A stretch of DNA of 7,260 nucleotides, taken from contig JANYBE010000558.1 in assembly GCA_025360945.1 (NCBI GenBank), positions 1 to 7,260 of the forward strand. The letters are read 5' to 3'. Shown here one piece after another: positions 1-6,835 of the stretch. Under the pieces are notes generated by a model. It had not been told where the DNA came from. It ran no database searches and saw only the letters and a program-made list of their open reading frames with translations. The DNA is from Rhizobacter sp. (GTDB taxonomy: Bacteria; Pseudomonadota; Gammaproteobacteria; Burkholderiales; Burkholderiaceae_C). Within the stretch, counting starts at the first letter, position 1; each line of letters starts with the position of its first letter. The translations under genes and the position numbers were made by a program.

Positions 1-1039
1 CCCAAGTGGTCGCGGCGATGGTGCGCAGCTTGCCGCGCGCGAGTGCCGGCTTGAGCAGGTTGGCCGCGTCGCCGGTGCCGGCCTGACCTCCCGCGCCGAT
101 CAGCGTGTGGGCTTCGTCGATGAACAGGATGATCGGCTTGACCGAGGCCTGCACCTCGTCGATCACCGAGCGCAGCCGGTTCTCGAATTCGCCCTTCATG
201 CTCGCGCCCGCTTGCATCAAGCCGATGTCGAGCACGTGCAGCGCCACGTCCTTCAGCTGCGGAGGCACGTCGCCACGCGCGAGCCGCAGCGCGAAGCCCT
301 CGACCACGGCGGTCTTGCCGACGCCAGCCTCGCCGGTCAGGATCGGGTTGTTCTGGCGCCGACGCATCAGGATGTCGATGATCTGGCGGATTTCTTCGTC
401 GCGGCCGGCCACCGGGTCGATCTCGCCATTGCGGGCGCGCTCGGTCAGGTCGGTGGCGAAGCGCTTGAGCGCCTCCTGCTTGCCCATCGCAGCGGGGGCG
501 ATCGCGCCGCTTGCTTCGCCGGGCTCTCCCGCGCCCATGCCGTCGCTCGCGGCCTGGCCCTGCTCGGGCGAACCAGCGACGATGCGGGCGAAATTGTCGG
601 TGAGGTCTTCGACCCGGATCCGATCGAACTGCTTCGAGATCGACAGCAGCGCGTTGCGCAGCCGTGGCGTCTTCAGCATGCCGACCAGCAAAGTTCCGGT
701 GCGCACCTGGGCGTCACCGAACATCAGAGAGCTGTAGACCCAGCCGCGTTCGACGGCGTCCTCGATCCAGCTCGACAGGTCGGTTATCGACGATGCGCCG
801 CGCGGCAGCCGGTCGAGCGCGGCCATTAGGTCGCCGGCCAGCGCCGAGGCGTCGATCGCGCTGTGCTTGAGGATGCGGTGCAGGTCGGAGTCCTGCGTGT
901 TGAGGATCTGGTACAGCCAGTGCTGCAACTCGACGTAAGGGTTGCCGCGCAGCTTGCAGAACACGGTCGCGCCTTCCACGGCCTTGTAGGCGAGCGGGTC
1001 GAGTTTGCCGAACAGCGCTGTGCGCGAGATTTCAAGCAT
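1..1039 (-). CDS. tssH: TssH (ClpV) AAA+ ATPase, N-terminal part
   Basis: This is the first 346 codons of the Clp/Hsp100-class ATPase that disassembles contracted TssB-TssC sheaths so that subunits can be reused; the left edge cuts off the rest, including the second ATPase domain. The protein starts MLEISRTALFGKLDPLAYKA, followed by the two-repeat N-domain that recognises TssC (about residues 1-150, with NPYVELQHWLYQIL at 33-46). A Gly/Ala/Ser-rich linker spans about 155-185. The first AAA+ domain has Walker A GEAGVGKT (236-243), the pore-region KGEFENRL (282-289) and Walker B IILFIDEAH (303-311), all intact. The open frame was read by translating the minus strand directly. The ATG lies within the last codons of tssG and has its own GGAG site. 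The N-domain is what separates ClpV from housekeeping ClpB, and the T6SS context confirms the assignment. Confidence 0.96.
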   Translation of the reverse strand, partial: MLEISRTALFGKLDPLAYKAVEGATVFCKLRGNPYVELQHWLYQILNTQDSDLHRILKHSAIDASALAGDLMAALDRLPRGASSITDLSSWIEDAVERGWVYSSLMFGDAQVRTGTLLVGMLKTPRLRNALLSISKQFDRIRVEDLTDNFARIVAGSPEQGQAASDGMGAGEPGEASGAIAPAAMGKQEALKRFATDLTERARNGEIDPVAGRDEEIRQIIDILMRRRQNNPILTGEAGVGKTAVVEGFALRLARGDVPPQLKDVALHVLDIGLMQAGASMKGEFENRLRSVIDEVQASVKPIILFIDEAHTLIGAGGQAGTGDAANLLKPALARGKLRTIAATTW

Positions 1040-2126
1040 GGTGGGCTCCGTGGCGTAGCAGGAACGAGGTTTCGGGGCGCAGCCGCAGGTCGTGTCGGTC
1101 GCGCTTGGAGGCGTCGCGGCCCAACCAGGCCGCCACGCCCAGGGTCGCGCTCCGGCCGAGGCGCGGCTCGGGCACGTGCGCACCGGCCAGGCACAACTGC
1201 ACGTCCCACAGCAGGTCGAGGCCGGTGTACTGGCGCACCCAGTCGCGCAGTTGCAGCCAGGCCGATCCGCCGGGCAAGAAGCTGCCGTACTGCGCGAGCG
1301 TCAGCGGACCGAGCGCGATGCGGAACTTGTACTGGCGATCGCGCACCTTGCGCCCGGCCGTGGCCGCCTGGCCGAGCGCGGCCGGCACCGCGCTCGCGCG
1401 TTCGGGCCGGTTGCGGGCGTGGCCGAGCCGGGTGGCATCGGCTGCGTCGATCGTCATCCAGTGCGCGACGTAGGGCTCGATACGAATGGGCACCTTGAAG
1501 AACTGCGACAGCAGCTTCATCAACCCTTCAGGATGCCGGCTGCGCGAGCCCAGCAGACCGGCCTGGAACAGGCGCGCGGTCTCGGGCAACTGGCCTTGTG
1601 TGCGCACCTCTGCGCCGAGGCCGAGCGTCGCGCCCAGCCAGGCACCGAAGCGGTCGTCGGCCGGCCGGTCGTGCTGCACGGCCGGCTGCGACTGCGCCCA
1701 CGCGCGGTAGAACAGCGACAGCAGCCGGTGGTGAAAGATGTCGAGGAAGCGCGCCGCGGTCGGATCGTTGCGGTAGCGCAGCCGCTCGCGCACGTACTCG
1801 GTCAGATGCAGCGGCATCGGCCCCTGCGAGCCGAGCAGACCGAAGAAACGCACGCCCAAGCGCGGTGCGGCGCCGCCTTCACGGCCGAAGGTCGCGAGCG
1901 CTGCGGGTGCGAAGTCGAGTTCGGGCTCCTGACCCAGCCGCAGCGCTTCCTGCGAAGGGCGCAGCGCACGGCCGATGCGCGGCGCGCCGGGATGCAGCGA
2001 CTCCACGCGCCGCATCAGCGCGAAGAAGTCGAAGGCATGTGGCGCGGCCTGCAGTTGCGCGAACAGCGTGGCCAGCGCTTCTTGCTGCTGCGTGGCCGTC
2101 AGGCCCGAAGCCGGCGGCGCGTTCAC
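1032..2126 (-). CDS. tssG: TssG (ImpH/VasB) T6SS baseplate protein
   Basis: This 364-aa protein is the partner of TssF in the T6SS baseplate wedge. Conserved stretches appear in order: DFFALMRRVESLHPGAPRIG (residues 33-52), FFGLLGSQGPMPLHLTEYV (94-112), LRYRNDPTAARFLDIFHHRL (116-135) leading into LLSLFYRAWA, and LMKLLSQFFKVPIRIEPYV further on. The length fits the family. I chose the GTG start at 2126 because it overlaps the tssF stop as GTGA and has a GGGAG 5 bases upstream; the upstream ATG in this frame at 2240 would lie deep inside tssF. The 3' end overlaps the tssH start by 8 bases. Translational coupling in both directions fits the fixed stoichiometry of the wedge, although that regulatory reading is inference. 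A divergent plus-strand frame of similar length covers this gene but shows no family resemblance. Confidence 0.95.
   Translation of the reverse strand: MNAPPASGLTATQQQEALATLFAQLQAAPHAFDFFALMRRVESLHPGAPRIGRALRPSQEALRLGQEPELDFAPAALATFGREGGAAPRLGVRFFGLLGSQGPMPLHLTEYVRERLRYRNDPTAARFLDIFHHRLLSLFYRAWAQSQPAVQHDRPADDRFGAWLGATLGLGAEVRTQGQLPETARLFQAGLLGSRSRHPEGLMKLLSQFFKVPIRIEPYVAHWMTIDAADATRLGHARNRPERASAVPAALGQAATAGRKVRDRQYKFRIALGPLTLAQYGSFLPGGSAWLQLRDWVRQYTGLDLLWDVQLCLAGAHVPEPRLGRSATLGVAAWLGRDASKRDRHDLRLRPETSFLLRHGAHHA
1046..1049 (-). promoter_or_regulatory. Ribosome binding site of tssH
   Basis: GGAG within the end of tssG lies 6 bases before the ATG at 1039. Confidence 0.65.
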
Positions 2127-4036
2127 ACCGTCTCCCGCAGGCCGAGGCGCGGTGGCCAACGCATCACCTCGCCGCGCTGTGGCGTGCGCAGGCTGAGCTG
2201 CGTAAACGAGTTGATGGCCGCGTGGCGCGCGAAGAAACATTCGAGCACGCTCGCAAACAGGAACGCGCTGCTACCCTGGTAGGCGAGCTCGTCGAGTTCG
2301 AGCACGATCTCGACCCCGGTGCCGAAGCTCAGCGGTCCCTTGAACGGCAAGCGCCGCACGACGGTGCGCGCTTCGAGCGCGCGCACGCCGTCGGCCTGGC
2401 GCGACCAGATTGCGTCTTCCGGCGGCGCGTACAACCCGAGCATCGTTCGCAACGAGGCGGCCGCGCGCTGCGGCGATTCGCCGACCAGCGACAGGTGGTT
2501 CAGAGTCAGGTGGCTCACTAGGCTCCAGCCCAGCTCACCGACTGGCCGGCGCGAGACCGGGCGCGTCGGGCCGCGCATTGCGTCGACGCGCAGCACCGGG
2601 CCCGGGCCGTCTAGCCGCCATTGCGACGCGCCACCTTCGGCCGCACCGTGCGGCAGCAACGTCGGCAAGTCGCGGTTGCTGACCCAGGCCGACACCGAGA
2701 GCTGGCGGATGTCTTCCCGATACGGCGCATGCTGCGGGTCCACCAGCGAAAGGTAGACCTCTTCGCCGATGAACGAGGAGCGCGGCCCGTGCTGCTGCTG
2801 GCGCGGCGACATCAACCGCGGCTCGCGCCGCACCGTGTAGAAGCCGTGCGCTTCGCCCTGCGTATGCTTGGAGCCCTCGTGATAGGTGGCGTACAGCGGC
2901 AGAAAGGCCTGCTGCGCGACGCGCCCGGTGCCGAAGCCGGTGACCGAATCCACGCTGTGTACTTCGTAGTCCATCGGCCGGGTACGGTCGGGCACGACGT
3001 GATATTCCCAGGCCCCCGGGCCGAGCTGGATGCGGTCCAGCCGCTTGCGAAACAGGTTGATCGCGGGCGTGCAAAACAGCGCCAGGCTCTTCGCGTCCAC
3101 CAGCGCTTCGAGCGCAGCATCGCCTCGCCGGAACAACACGATCAGCTCGACCTCGTCACCGCCGACCTGCGCCAGGCGCGCGGCCAGGTCGTCGAGTTCG
3201 AAGAAGAGCAGCCTCTGTGGCATCGCCGCCGCCTCCTGCAGCAAGCGGTAGCCGGAGAACGCGCGCAGTGATTCGGGCAGCAGCGCCTCGTGGGCCGCGA
3301 AGCCCACCGGCCGCACGCTATCGGCGCCACGCCACTGCTGCGCTGCCGGCACATCAGCGACCGTCCTGTCGGCGTACACCAGCGTGCCCAGCGTCGCGCC
3401 GAGCACCAACTCGTGCAGGCGAAAGGCCACTTCATCGGACGCGCTGATGTAGAGCGCGAGTCGGTCGAGCCCGAGCTGGTTGAAGCGCATGCCGCCGCCC
3501 GCGCGCAGGCGGATGCGCAGCCCGCCCTTCACGCCGTTTGCGCCCTGCACCTGCGCCAGCTGCGCGAGCGGAAGGTCCGGCGCGTAGCTGAAGTACTGCG
3601 CGCTCACCAGCTCGATCGGCCATAGCGTGACCGCATGGGCGGTGCGGAACTCGCAGTGCGTGTCCTGGCCGCGCGGCAGTTCCGAGATCAGCGCCGTACC
3701 GCGTGGCACCGCGAAGCCGCGGGCCAGGTTCGGGTCGGTCGTGTCGACCCCGAGGCGCGCGATCATCATCGACGGCATCGGCGCAAGGAAGTTTGGGTAG
3801 GTCGCCTCCAGCAGGTGCGCGATCAGCCGCGGCTGCTCGGCATCGAGCTTGAGCTGCACGCGTGCGGCCAGGAACGCAAAGCCTTCGAGCAGGCGCTCGA
3901 CATACGGGTCGGTGACCTCCATGCCTTCCATGCCGAGGCGCGACGCGATTTTCGGAAACTCGCGCGCGAACTCGGCGCCGACCTCGCGTAGGTGGGTCAG
4001 CTCGTCGCTGTACAGGCGCAGGAGGCGGGGGTCCAT
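2123..4036 (-). CDS. tssF: TssF (ImpG/VasA) T6SS baseplate protein
   Basis: This 637-aa protein is a core T6SS baseplate wedge component that forms a complex with TssG and TssE in the cytoplasm and docks to TssK. The N-terminus is diagnostic: MDPRLLRLYSDELTHLREVG, then AREFPKIASRLGMEG (residues 24-38), DPYVERLLEGFAFLAARVQL (43-62) and LLEATYPNFLAPMPSM (75-90). The C-terminus is equally typical, with LDELAYQGSSAFLFASVLE, FFARHAAINSFTQL and RGEVMRWPPRLG. The length is normal for the family. The chosen ATG gives this conserved N-terminus; the frame opens 22 codons earlier but would overlap the upstream ORF. A good ribosome binding site is lacking (the nearest GAGG is about 15 bases away), so translation may depend on the preceding 108-codon ORF ending 10 bp upstream. 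Its TGA stop overlaps the tssG GTG start. Confidence 0.96.
   Translation of the reverse strand: MDPRLLRLYSDELTHLREVGAEFAREFPKIASRLGMEGMEVTDPYVERLLEGFAFLAARVQLKLDAEQPRLIAHLLEATYPNFLAPMPSMMIARLGVDTTDPNLARGFAVPRGTALISELPRGQDTHCEFRTAHAVTLWPIELVSAQYFSYAPDLPLAQLAQVQGANGVKGGLRIRLRAGGGMRFNQLGLDRLALYISASDEVAFRLHELVLGATLGTLVYADRTVADVPAAQQWRGADSVRPVGFAAHEALLPESLRAFSGYRLLQEAAAMPQRLLFFELDDLAARLAQVGGDEVELIVLFRRGDAALEALVDAKSLALFCTPAINLFRKRLDRIQLGPGAWEYHVVPDRTRPMDYEVHSVDSVTGFGTGRVAQQAFLPLYATYHEGSKHTQGEAHGFYTVRREPRLMSPRQQQHGPRSSFIGEEVYLSLVDPQHAPYREDIRQLSVSAWVSNRDLPTLLPHGAAEGGASQWRLDGPGPVLRVDAMRGPTRPVSRRPVGELGWSLVSHLTLNHLSLVGESPQRAAASLRTMLGLYAPPEDAIWSRQADGVRALEARTVVRRLPFKGPLSFGTGVEIVLELDELAYQGSSAFLFASVLECFFARHAAINSFTQLSLRTPQRGEVMRWPPRLGLRETV
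2132..2136 (-). promoter_or_regulatory. Ribosome binding site of tssG
   Basis: GGGAG inside the end of tssF lies 5 bases before a GTG at 2126 and decides this non-ATG start. Confidence 0.75.
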
Positions 4037-4046
4037 GTGCGCGTCG

Positions 4047-4373
4047 CTACGCCTCGACCTCGAATTGCGCGCGGAAGGTTGGCCAATTGATTCGAACAAC
4101 ATTGAATGCGGTCGATCGCATCAGGGCATCTAGCGTCGTCAGTGGTGCGCCATGCAATGCTGGAAACGCGATCAGGATGTCCTCTCCCAGTGGGTTGGCA
4201 AGAAGGCCGACGCTGCCAACTGGAACATCCAGCGTTTGCGGCGAACCGCGCGCCGCGCCGTTGATCGGCATTTGAAGCAATGGAACACGGGTACGCACCC
4301 GGTGGCCCCTCAGCGAAAGCAACTGCTGGGTACCGCCATGAAACACCGCGCTCGCTGGCTTCCATCGGGTCAT
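4047..4373 (-). CDS. Unrecognised 108-aa protein between tssE and tssF
   Basis: I do not recognise this protein. It starts MTRWKPASAVFHGG and ends INWPTFRAQFEVEA. It contains no signal peptide, no clear membrane helix and no cysteine. The middle (residues 27-82) alternates short hydrophobic stretches with Gly and Pro, which suggests a small beta-rich fold. It has a well-placed GAGG ribosome binding site, lies 50 bp after tssE and ends with TAG 10 bp before tssF, so the spacing is that of a real operon gene. Its composition differs from its neighbours: GC is about 60% (180 of 300 bases, 4081-4380), against 72% in a sample from tagJ. Seven of its nine prolines use CCA, whereas clpV uses CCA for one of 13. 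This suggests recent acquisition or weaker selection. A baseplate accessory, an immunity-type or effector-related protein, or a decaying gene are all possible. Confidence 0.65.
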   Translation of the reverse strand: MTRWKPASAVFHGGTQQLLSLRGHRVRTRVPLLQMPINGAARGSPQTLDVPVGSVGLLANPLGEDILIAFPALHGAPLTTLDALMRSTAFNVVRINWPTFRAQFEVEA

Positions 4374-4378
4374 CTCGT

Positions 4379-4382
4379 CCTC
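4379..4382 (-). promoter_or_regulatory. Ribosome binding site of the 108-codon ORF
   Basis: GAGG lies 5 bases before the ATG at 4373. It is what chooses that start over the upstream extension of the same frame into tssE. Confidence 0.6.
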
Positions 4383-4423
4383 GCTTGACGTCGGTTCCGT
4401 ACTCTGTCGCTGCAAGCCGTAGT

Positions 4424-4948
4424 TCAGCGCGCCTTTGCCACCATAGCCACTGCCGCATCCCTCACCTGCACCTGGCCGGCCTCCAGATCGAGCTGCGTGC
4501 GCAGCAGGATCTCCAGCGGCACGGGCTGCGACCACAGGTGGCCGCGAATCTCGAACTCGATGACGTTGTGGGTGTCGAGCACGCTGGTGGCCTCGAGCGC
4601 GCGCACCTGCAGTGTGTCGGGCAGGATTCGCGGCTCGTAGCGCACGATGGCCTCGCGGATCACGCGCTCCAGCACGCTCACGTCGAGCTTCGATGCGAGC
4701 TGCCCCGACAGCGCCGGCAGTCCGTAGTTCAGCACGCTGTCGGCAAGCAACGGATACGGCTCGGCTTCCGCGCCGAGCGGCTGCACGGCGTTGAATAGCG
4801 CGGCCAGATCGCGCAACACGGCCTGGCGCAACTGTGCCTTGGACATCACGCGCTGATCGTCCAACTCGCCGCGTTCACCGCGCGCGTCGTCGGCCAGCCG
4901 GTCGAGCAGCGCCGGCTGAAGTCGGTTGCGGACATCGCCGGTGACCAT
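4424..4948 (-). CDS. tssE: TssE (gp25-like) T6SS baseplate protein
   Basis: This 174-aa protein is the T6SS counterpart of phage T4 gp25, the baseplate component from which sheath polymerisation starts, acting with TssF and TssG in the baseplate wedge. Family marks are visible in order: LQPALLDRLADD (residues 10-21), LRQAVLRDLAALFNAV (40-55), the strongly conserved SVLNYGLPALSG (71-82), the ERVIREAIVRYEPRI stretch (94-108) containing the gp25 motif that pairs with the sheath, and LLRTQLDLEAG near the end (148-158). Length is normal for TssE. The ATG lies 10 bp after the tagJ stop. No strong ribosome binding site is visible upstream, so reinitiation after tagJ is possible. A 50-bp gap follows before the next gene. 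Confidence 0.95.
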   Translation of the reverse strand: MVTGDVRNRLQPALLDRLADDARGERGELDDQRVMSKAQLRQAVLRDLAALFNAVQPLGAEAEPYPLLADSVLNYGLPALSGQLASKLDVSVLERVIREAIVRYEPRILPDTLQVRALEATSVLDTHNVIEFEIRGHLWSQPVPLEILLRTQLDLEAGQVQVRDAAVAMVAKAR

Positions 4949-4958
4949 GGGTGACCCG

Positions 4959-5780
4959 TCAGGGTGCGGGCTCGCCGGCGTCGGCCAGCGGCGCTTGCAA
5001 CACGATCTCGCGGGTCTCGAGCAGGCCCAGTTCGGGGCCGCTGGTTGTCAGCAGCCGCTGGCCCAGTCCACCGAACTGGTCGGGCGCAAGTTCGCTCCAC
5101 TGGGTCTTGCGCGAGAGCTGCAGCGCGCCATCGGCGTAGGCGCCCGAGCCGGGGTAGCGCGTGGGCAGCAAAGCCACGGTCTGGCCGCCGTTGGGCAACT
5201 GGAACTGCGCCGGCGCCCAGACCAGGTCGCGCAGGTCGACCGGCGCCTCGACGATGACCTTGCTCACGGCCAGGTAAGGCACCCAGCAGTAGCGACCATT
5301 GATGACGGCCTCGATCACTGGGCCGAGCCGCGAGTCGGCGTCGGCGATCCAGTCGAAGGCCTCGCCGTTCAGGGTGCCTGGCGTGGCCGGCGCTGCATCA
5401 AACGCCTCGGCACGCAGCCGCGCAGCTGCTGCGGCATCGCCACGCGCCTGCGCCTGCAGCGCCTCGACCAGCCACGCGACCCAGGCCTGCGGCTGCCCGA
5501 ACGCGATCGGCGTGGTCTTGCCGGCGAACACGGCCTCGCGGACCATCTCGCACTTCACGGCCTCGCGGTAGGTGTTGACCATCGGCAAGGTCGCGGCATC
5601 GAGTTCGCCACACACCTGCAGCTGGGTCAGCGCACGCTGCCACTGCCCCAGCACGCACAGCAGCTGGAACAGGAACACGCGCAACCTGGGGTCCGCGGCG
5701 CGCTCGCGCACCTGGCGCTGGAGCAACTCGAGCGCGCCCTGCGGGTCCCCTGTGGCGATGAGTTCTTCGGCCGTGGTCAT
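4959..5780 (-). CDS. tagJ: TagJ/ImpE family T6SS accessory protein
   Basis: This 273-aa protein is of the ImpE (TagJ, HsiE) family, found only with T6SS clusters. In P. aeruginosa HSI-1 the homologue binds the N-terminal helix of the sheath subunit TssB and is linked to ClpV-dependent sheath turnover. The N-terminal half looks like tetratricopeptide-type helical repeats: ELIATGDPQGALELLQRQ (residues 6-23) followed by RVFLFQLLCVLGQWQRALTQ (34-53). The C-terminal half contains the family stretch NGRYCWVPYLAVSKVIVEAP (161-180), then DLRDLVWAPAQFQLPNGG and LLPTRYPGS. The start is the ATG 2 bp after the hcp2 stop, which gives the usual family N-terminus. The same frame stays open far upstream, but that part only shadows the hcp genes. 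The ribosome binding site is weak (GAG about 8 bases away), so coupling to hcp2 translation is likely. Confidence 0.93.
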   Translation of the reverse strand: MTTAEELIATGDPQGALELLQRQVRERAADPRLRVFLFQLLCVLGQWQRALTQLQVCGELDAATLPMVNTYREAVKCEMVREAVFAGKTTPIAFGQPQAWVAWLVEALQAQARGDAAAAARLRAEAFDAAPATPGTLNGEAFDWIADADSRLGPVIEAVINGRYCWVPYLAVSKVIVEAPVDLRDLVWAPAQFQLPNGGQTVALLPTRYPGSGAYADGALQLSRKTQWSELAPDQFGGLGQRLLTTSGPELGLLETREIVLQAPLADAGEPAP

Positions 5781-5782
5781 GC

Positions 5783-6310
5783 TCAACTCGGAAGCACCTC
5801 GTCGATGAAGGTGGACGCGCCGGCCCCAAGCCCCGCGCTCTCCTGGCGCGTGTACTCGACCTCGATCTTGGTGAATGCGATCGTCACGTGCTCGGTCGGC
5901 ACGCCGTTCGCCTGCACGTCGATCTCGACGTTCACGATGCGTGCGTTCGACAGCGTCATGCGGAAGTAGTCGAGCGCCTCGCCACCCGCCTTGCGCATGG
6001 TCAGTGTGGCCTCCTTCACCTCGTCGTTGCTCGCTAGCGCGCTGAGCAGGCCGGTCGACGCTGCGTCGATGGCCTTGGTCAGCACCAGGTTGCGGTACGA
6101 GCGACGCGCGGTCGCCACCGTCGAGCCGATCGCTGTGTTCGCGGTCACGCCCCAGGCCCAGGTGCGCACCGCGATGTCGTCGACGTGGCCCTCGGAGGAA
6201 CCCTCGCCCTTGATCTTGCCGGCGCGCTTGGTCACGACGTGCAAAAAGATGTCGGCAACGGACTCGCCGCCCGTCGCCTTCACCTGGAGCTCCTTGATCT
6301 GCATCGGCAT
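5783..6310 (-). CDS. Second, divergent Hcp-family protein
   Basis: This 175-aa protein belongs to the Hcp family but is clearly different from the hcp product just upstream. Shared landmarks align in order: ADIFLHVVTKRAGKIKGE at residues 19-36 (against DYFLKLDGVDGES), VRTWAWGVT (48-56), TLTMRKAGGE (102-111, against TLVCRKAGGD) and PTEHVTIAFTKIEVEY (138-153, against PTEQISLAFGKIEFKY). It lacks the glycine run and both cysteines of the first copy. Instead, residues 57-100 form a different segment (TARRSYRNLVLTKAID and so on). It ends without the GGWDV motif. No extra C-terminal toxin domain is visible, so it is not an obvious Hcp-effector fusion. It lies 36 bp after hcp and 2 bp before tagJ, embedded in the operon. 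It could be an alternative or minor tube subunit, or an Hcp that carries specific effectors. Confidence 0.9.
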   Translation of the reverse strand: MPMQIKELQVKATGGESVADIFLHVVTKRAGKIKGEGSSEGHVDDIAVRTWAWGVTANTAIGSTVATARRSYRNLVLTKAIDAASTGLLSALASNDEVKEATLTMRKAGGEALDYFRMTLSNARIVNVEIDVQANGVPTEHVTIAFTKIEVEYTRQESAGLGAGASTFIDEVLPS

Positions 6311-6316
6311 CGCAGG

Positions 6317-6321
6317 CCTCC
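6317..6321 (-). promoter_or_regulatory. Ribosome binding site of the second hcp gene
   Basis: A full GGAGG lies 6 bases before the ATG at 6310. This spacing favours that ATG over the in-frame ATG two codons later (MPM...), which would sit 12 bases away. Confidence 0.75.
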
Positions 6322-6329
6322 GTCAGTTT

Positions 6330-6344
6330 GCCCACGGCGTGGGC
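6330..6344 (-). other. Perfect 6-bp hairpin between hcp and hcp2
   Basis: GCCCAC (6330-6335) and GTGGGC (6339-6344) form a perfect six-pair GC-rich stem with a three-base loop. It starts two bases after the hcp stop codon and ends before the ribosome binding site of the next gene. On the minus strand it is followed by AAACTG rather than a U-run, so it is not a normal intrinsic terminator. It might protect the 3' end of an hcp transcript or mark a processing point, but it could also be a chance structure in GC-rich DNA. Confidence 0.4.
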
Positions 6345-6346
6345 GA

Positions 6347-6835
6347 TCAGACCTTCTTGTTGGTCGTCACGTCCCATCCGCCGATGACCTCGCCGCCGAG
6401 CGAGCCGTCGCCCTTTTGTTCCTTGTACTTAAATTCGATCTTGCCGAAGGCCAGCGAGATCTGCTCGGTCGGAACGATGTCGGAGCCGGCCGAGCCGCCG
6501 TGCTGCCAGCTGGTGACCAGCACCGGCGACATCACGACCGTCAGAAACTCCTGCTGGTCACCACCGGCCTTGCGGCACACGAGCGTGGCGGTCTTAATGT
6601 GTTCTCCGGTGGCGCAGGCCGTATGCAGCTTGGCCGACGATTTGTCCACCTTCTTGACGAAATTGAAGTCCTGCATCGCAACCTTGCCAGCGCCGCCGCC
6701 GCCGCCGCTCGAGAACGAGCTGCTGTTGGTGTGGCCGATGCTGTAGGACTCGAGCTGGATCTCGCCCTTGTGCTTGTCGTCTGTGGACTCGCCGTCCACG
6801 CCATCGAGCTTCAGAAAATAGTCTACGGTTGCCAT
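6347..6835 (-). CDS. hcp: Hcp (TssD) T6SS inner-tube protein
   Basis: This 162-aa protein forms the hexameric rings that stack into the T6SS inner tube and are expelled into target cells. It has the same length as P. aeruginosa Hcp1 and the same layout. It opens with the DYFLKLDGVDGES strand (residues 5-17), followed by a glycine-rich segment GGGGGAGKV (44-52) and QDFNFVKKVDKSS (55-67), the region of the extended loop in Hcp1. TLVCRKAGGD follows (84-93), then PTEQISLAFGKIEF (122-135) and a C-terminal GGWDV. There is no signal peptide, as expected. Two cysteines are present (residues 74 and 87). The start is supported by a GGAG 9 bases upstream. It lies between tssC and a second hcp-like gene. 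Given the strong Hcp1 resemblance, this is probably the main tube subunit; that role is inferred. Confidence 0.96.
   Translation of the reverse strand: MATVDYFLKLDGVDGESTDDKHKGEIQLESYSIGHTNSSSFSSGGGGGAGKVAMQDFNFVKKVDKSSAKLHTACATGEHIKTATLVCRKAGGDQQEFLTVVMSPVLVTSWQHGGSAGSDIVPTEQISLAFGKIEFKYKEQKGDGSLGGEVIGGWDVTTNKKV

Noticed and set aside
107..829. 240-codon plus-strand open frame antisense to clpV
   Set aside because: It lies opposite the N-domain and first AAA+ domain of clpV, whose motifs are intact on the minus strand.
1092..2282. 396-codon plus-strand open frame antisense to tssG
   Set aside because: The translation is Arg/Ala/Gly/Gln-rich with no recognisable domain and lies exactly opposite a clear tssG; it is typical antisense shadow in GC-rich coding DNA.
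4417..4733. 12-base direct repeat CCGTAGTTCAGC at 4417-4428 and 4722-4733
   Set aside because: One copy encodes the conserved LNYG motif of tssE and the other spans its stop codon. About one or two such 12-mer pairs are expected by chance in a window of this size.
4926..5969. 347-codon plus-strand open frame antisense to tagJ and hcp2
   Set aside because: It crosses several real minus-strand genes, has low-complexity composition and no family resemblance.
5781..6377. Upstream extension of the tagJ frame by 199 codons
   Set aside because: The extension runs across hcp2 in another frame and is Arg/Gly-rich; the family N-terminus begins at the internal ATG at 5780.
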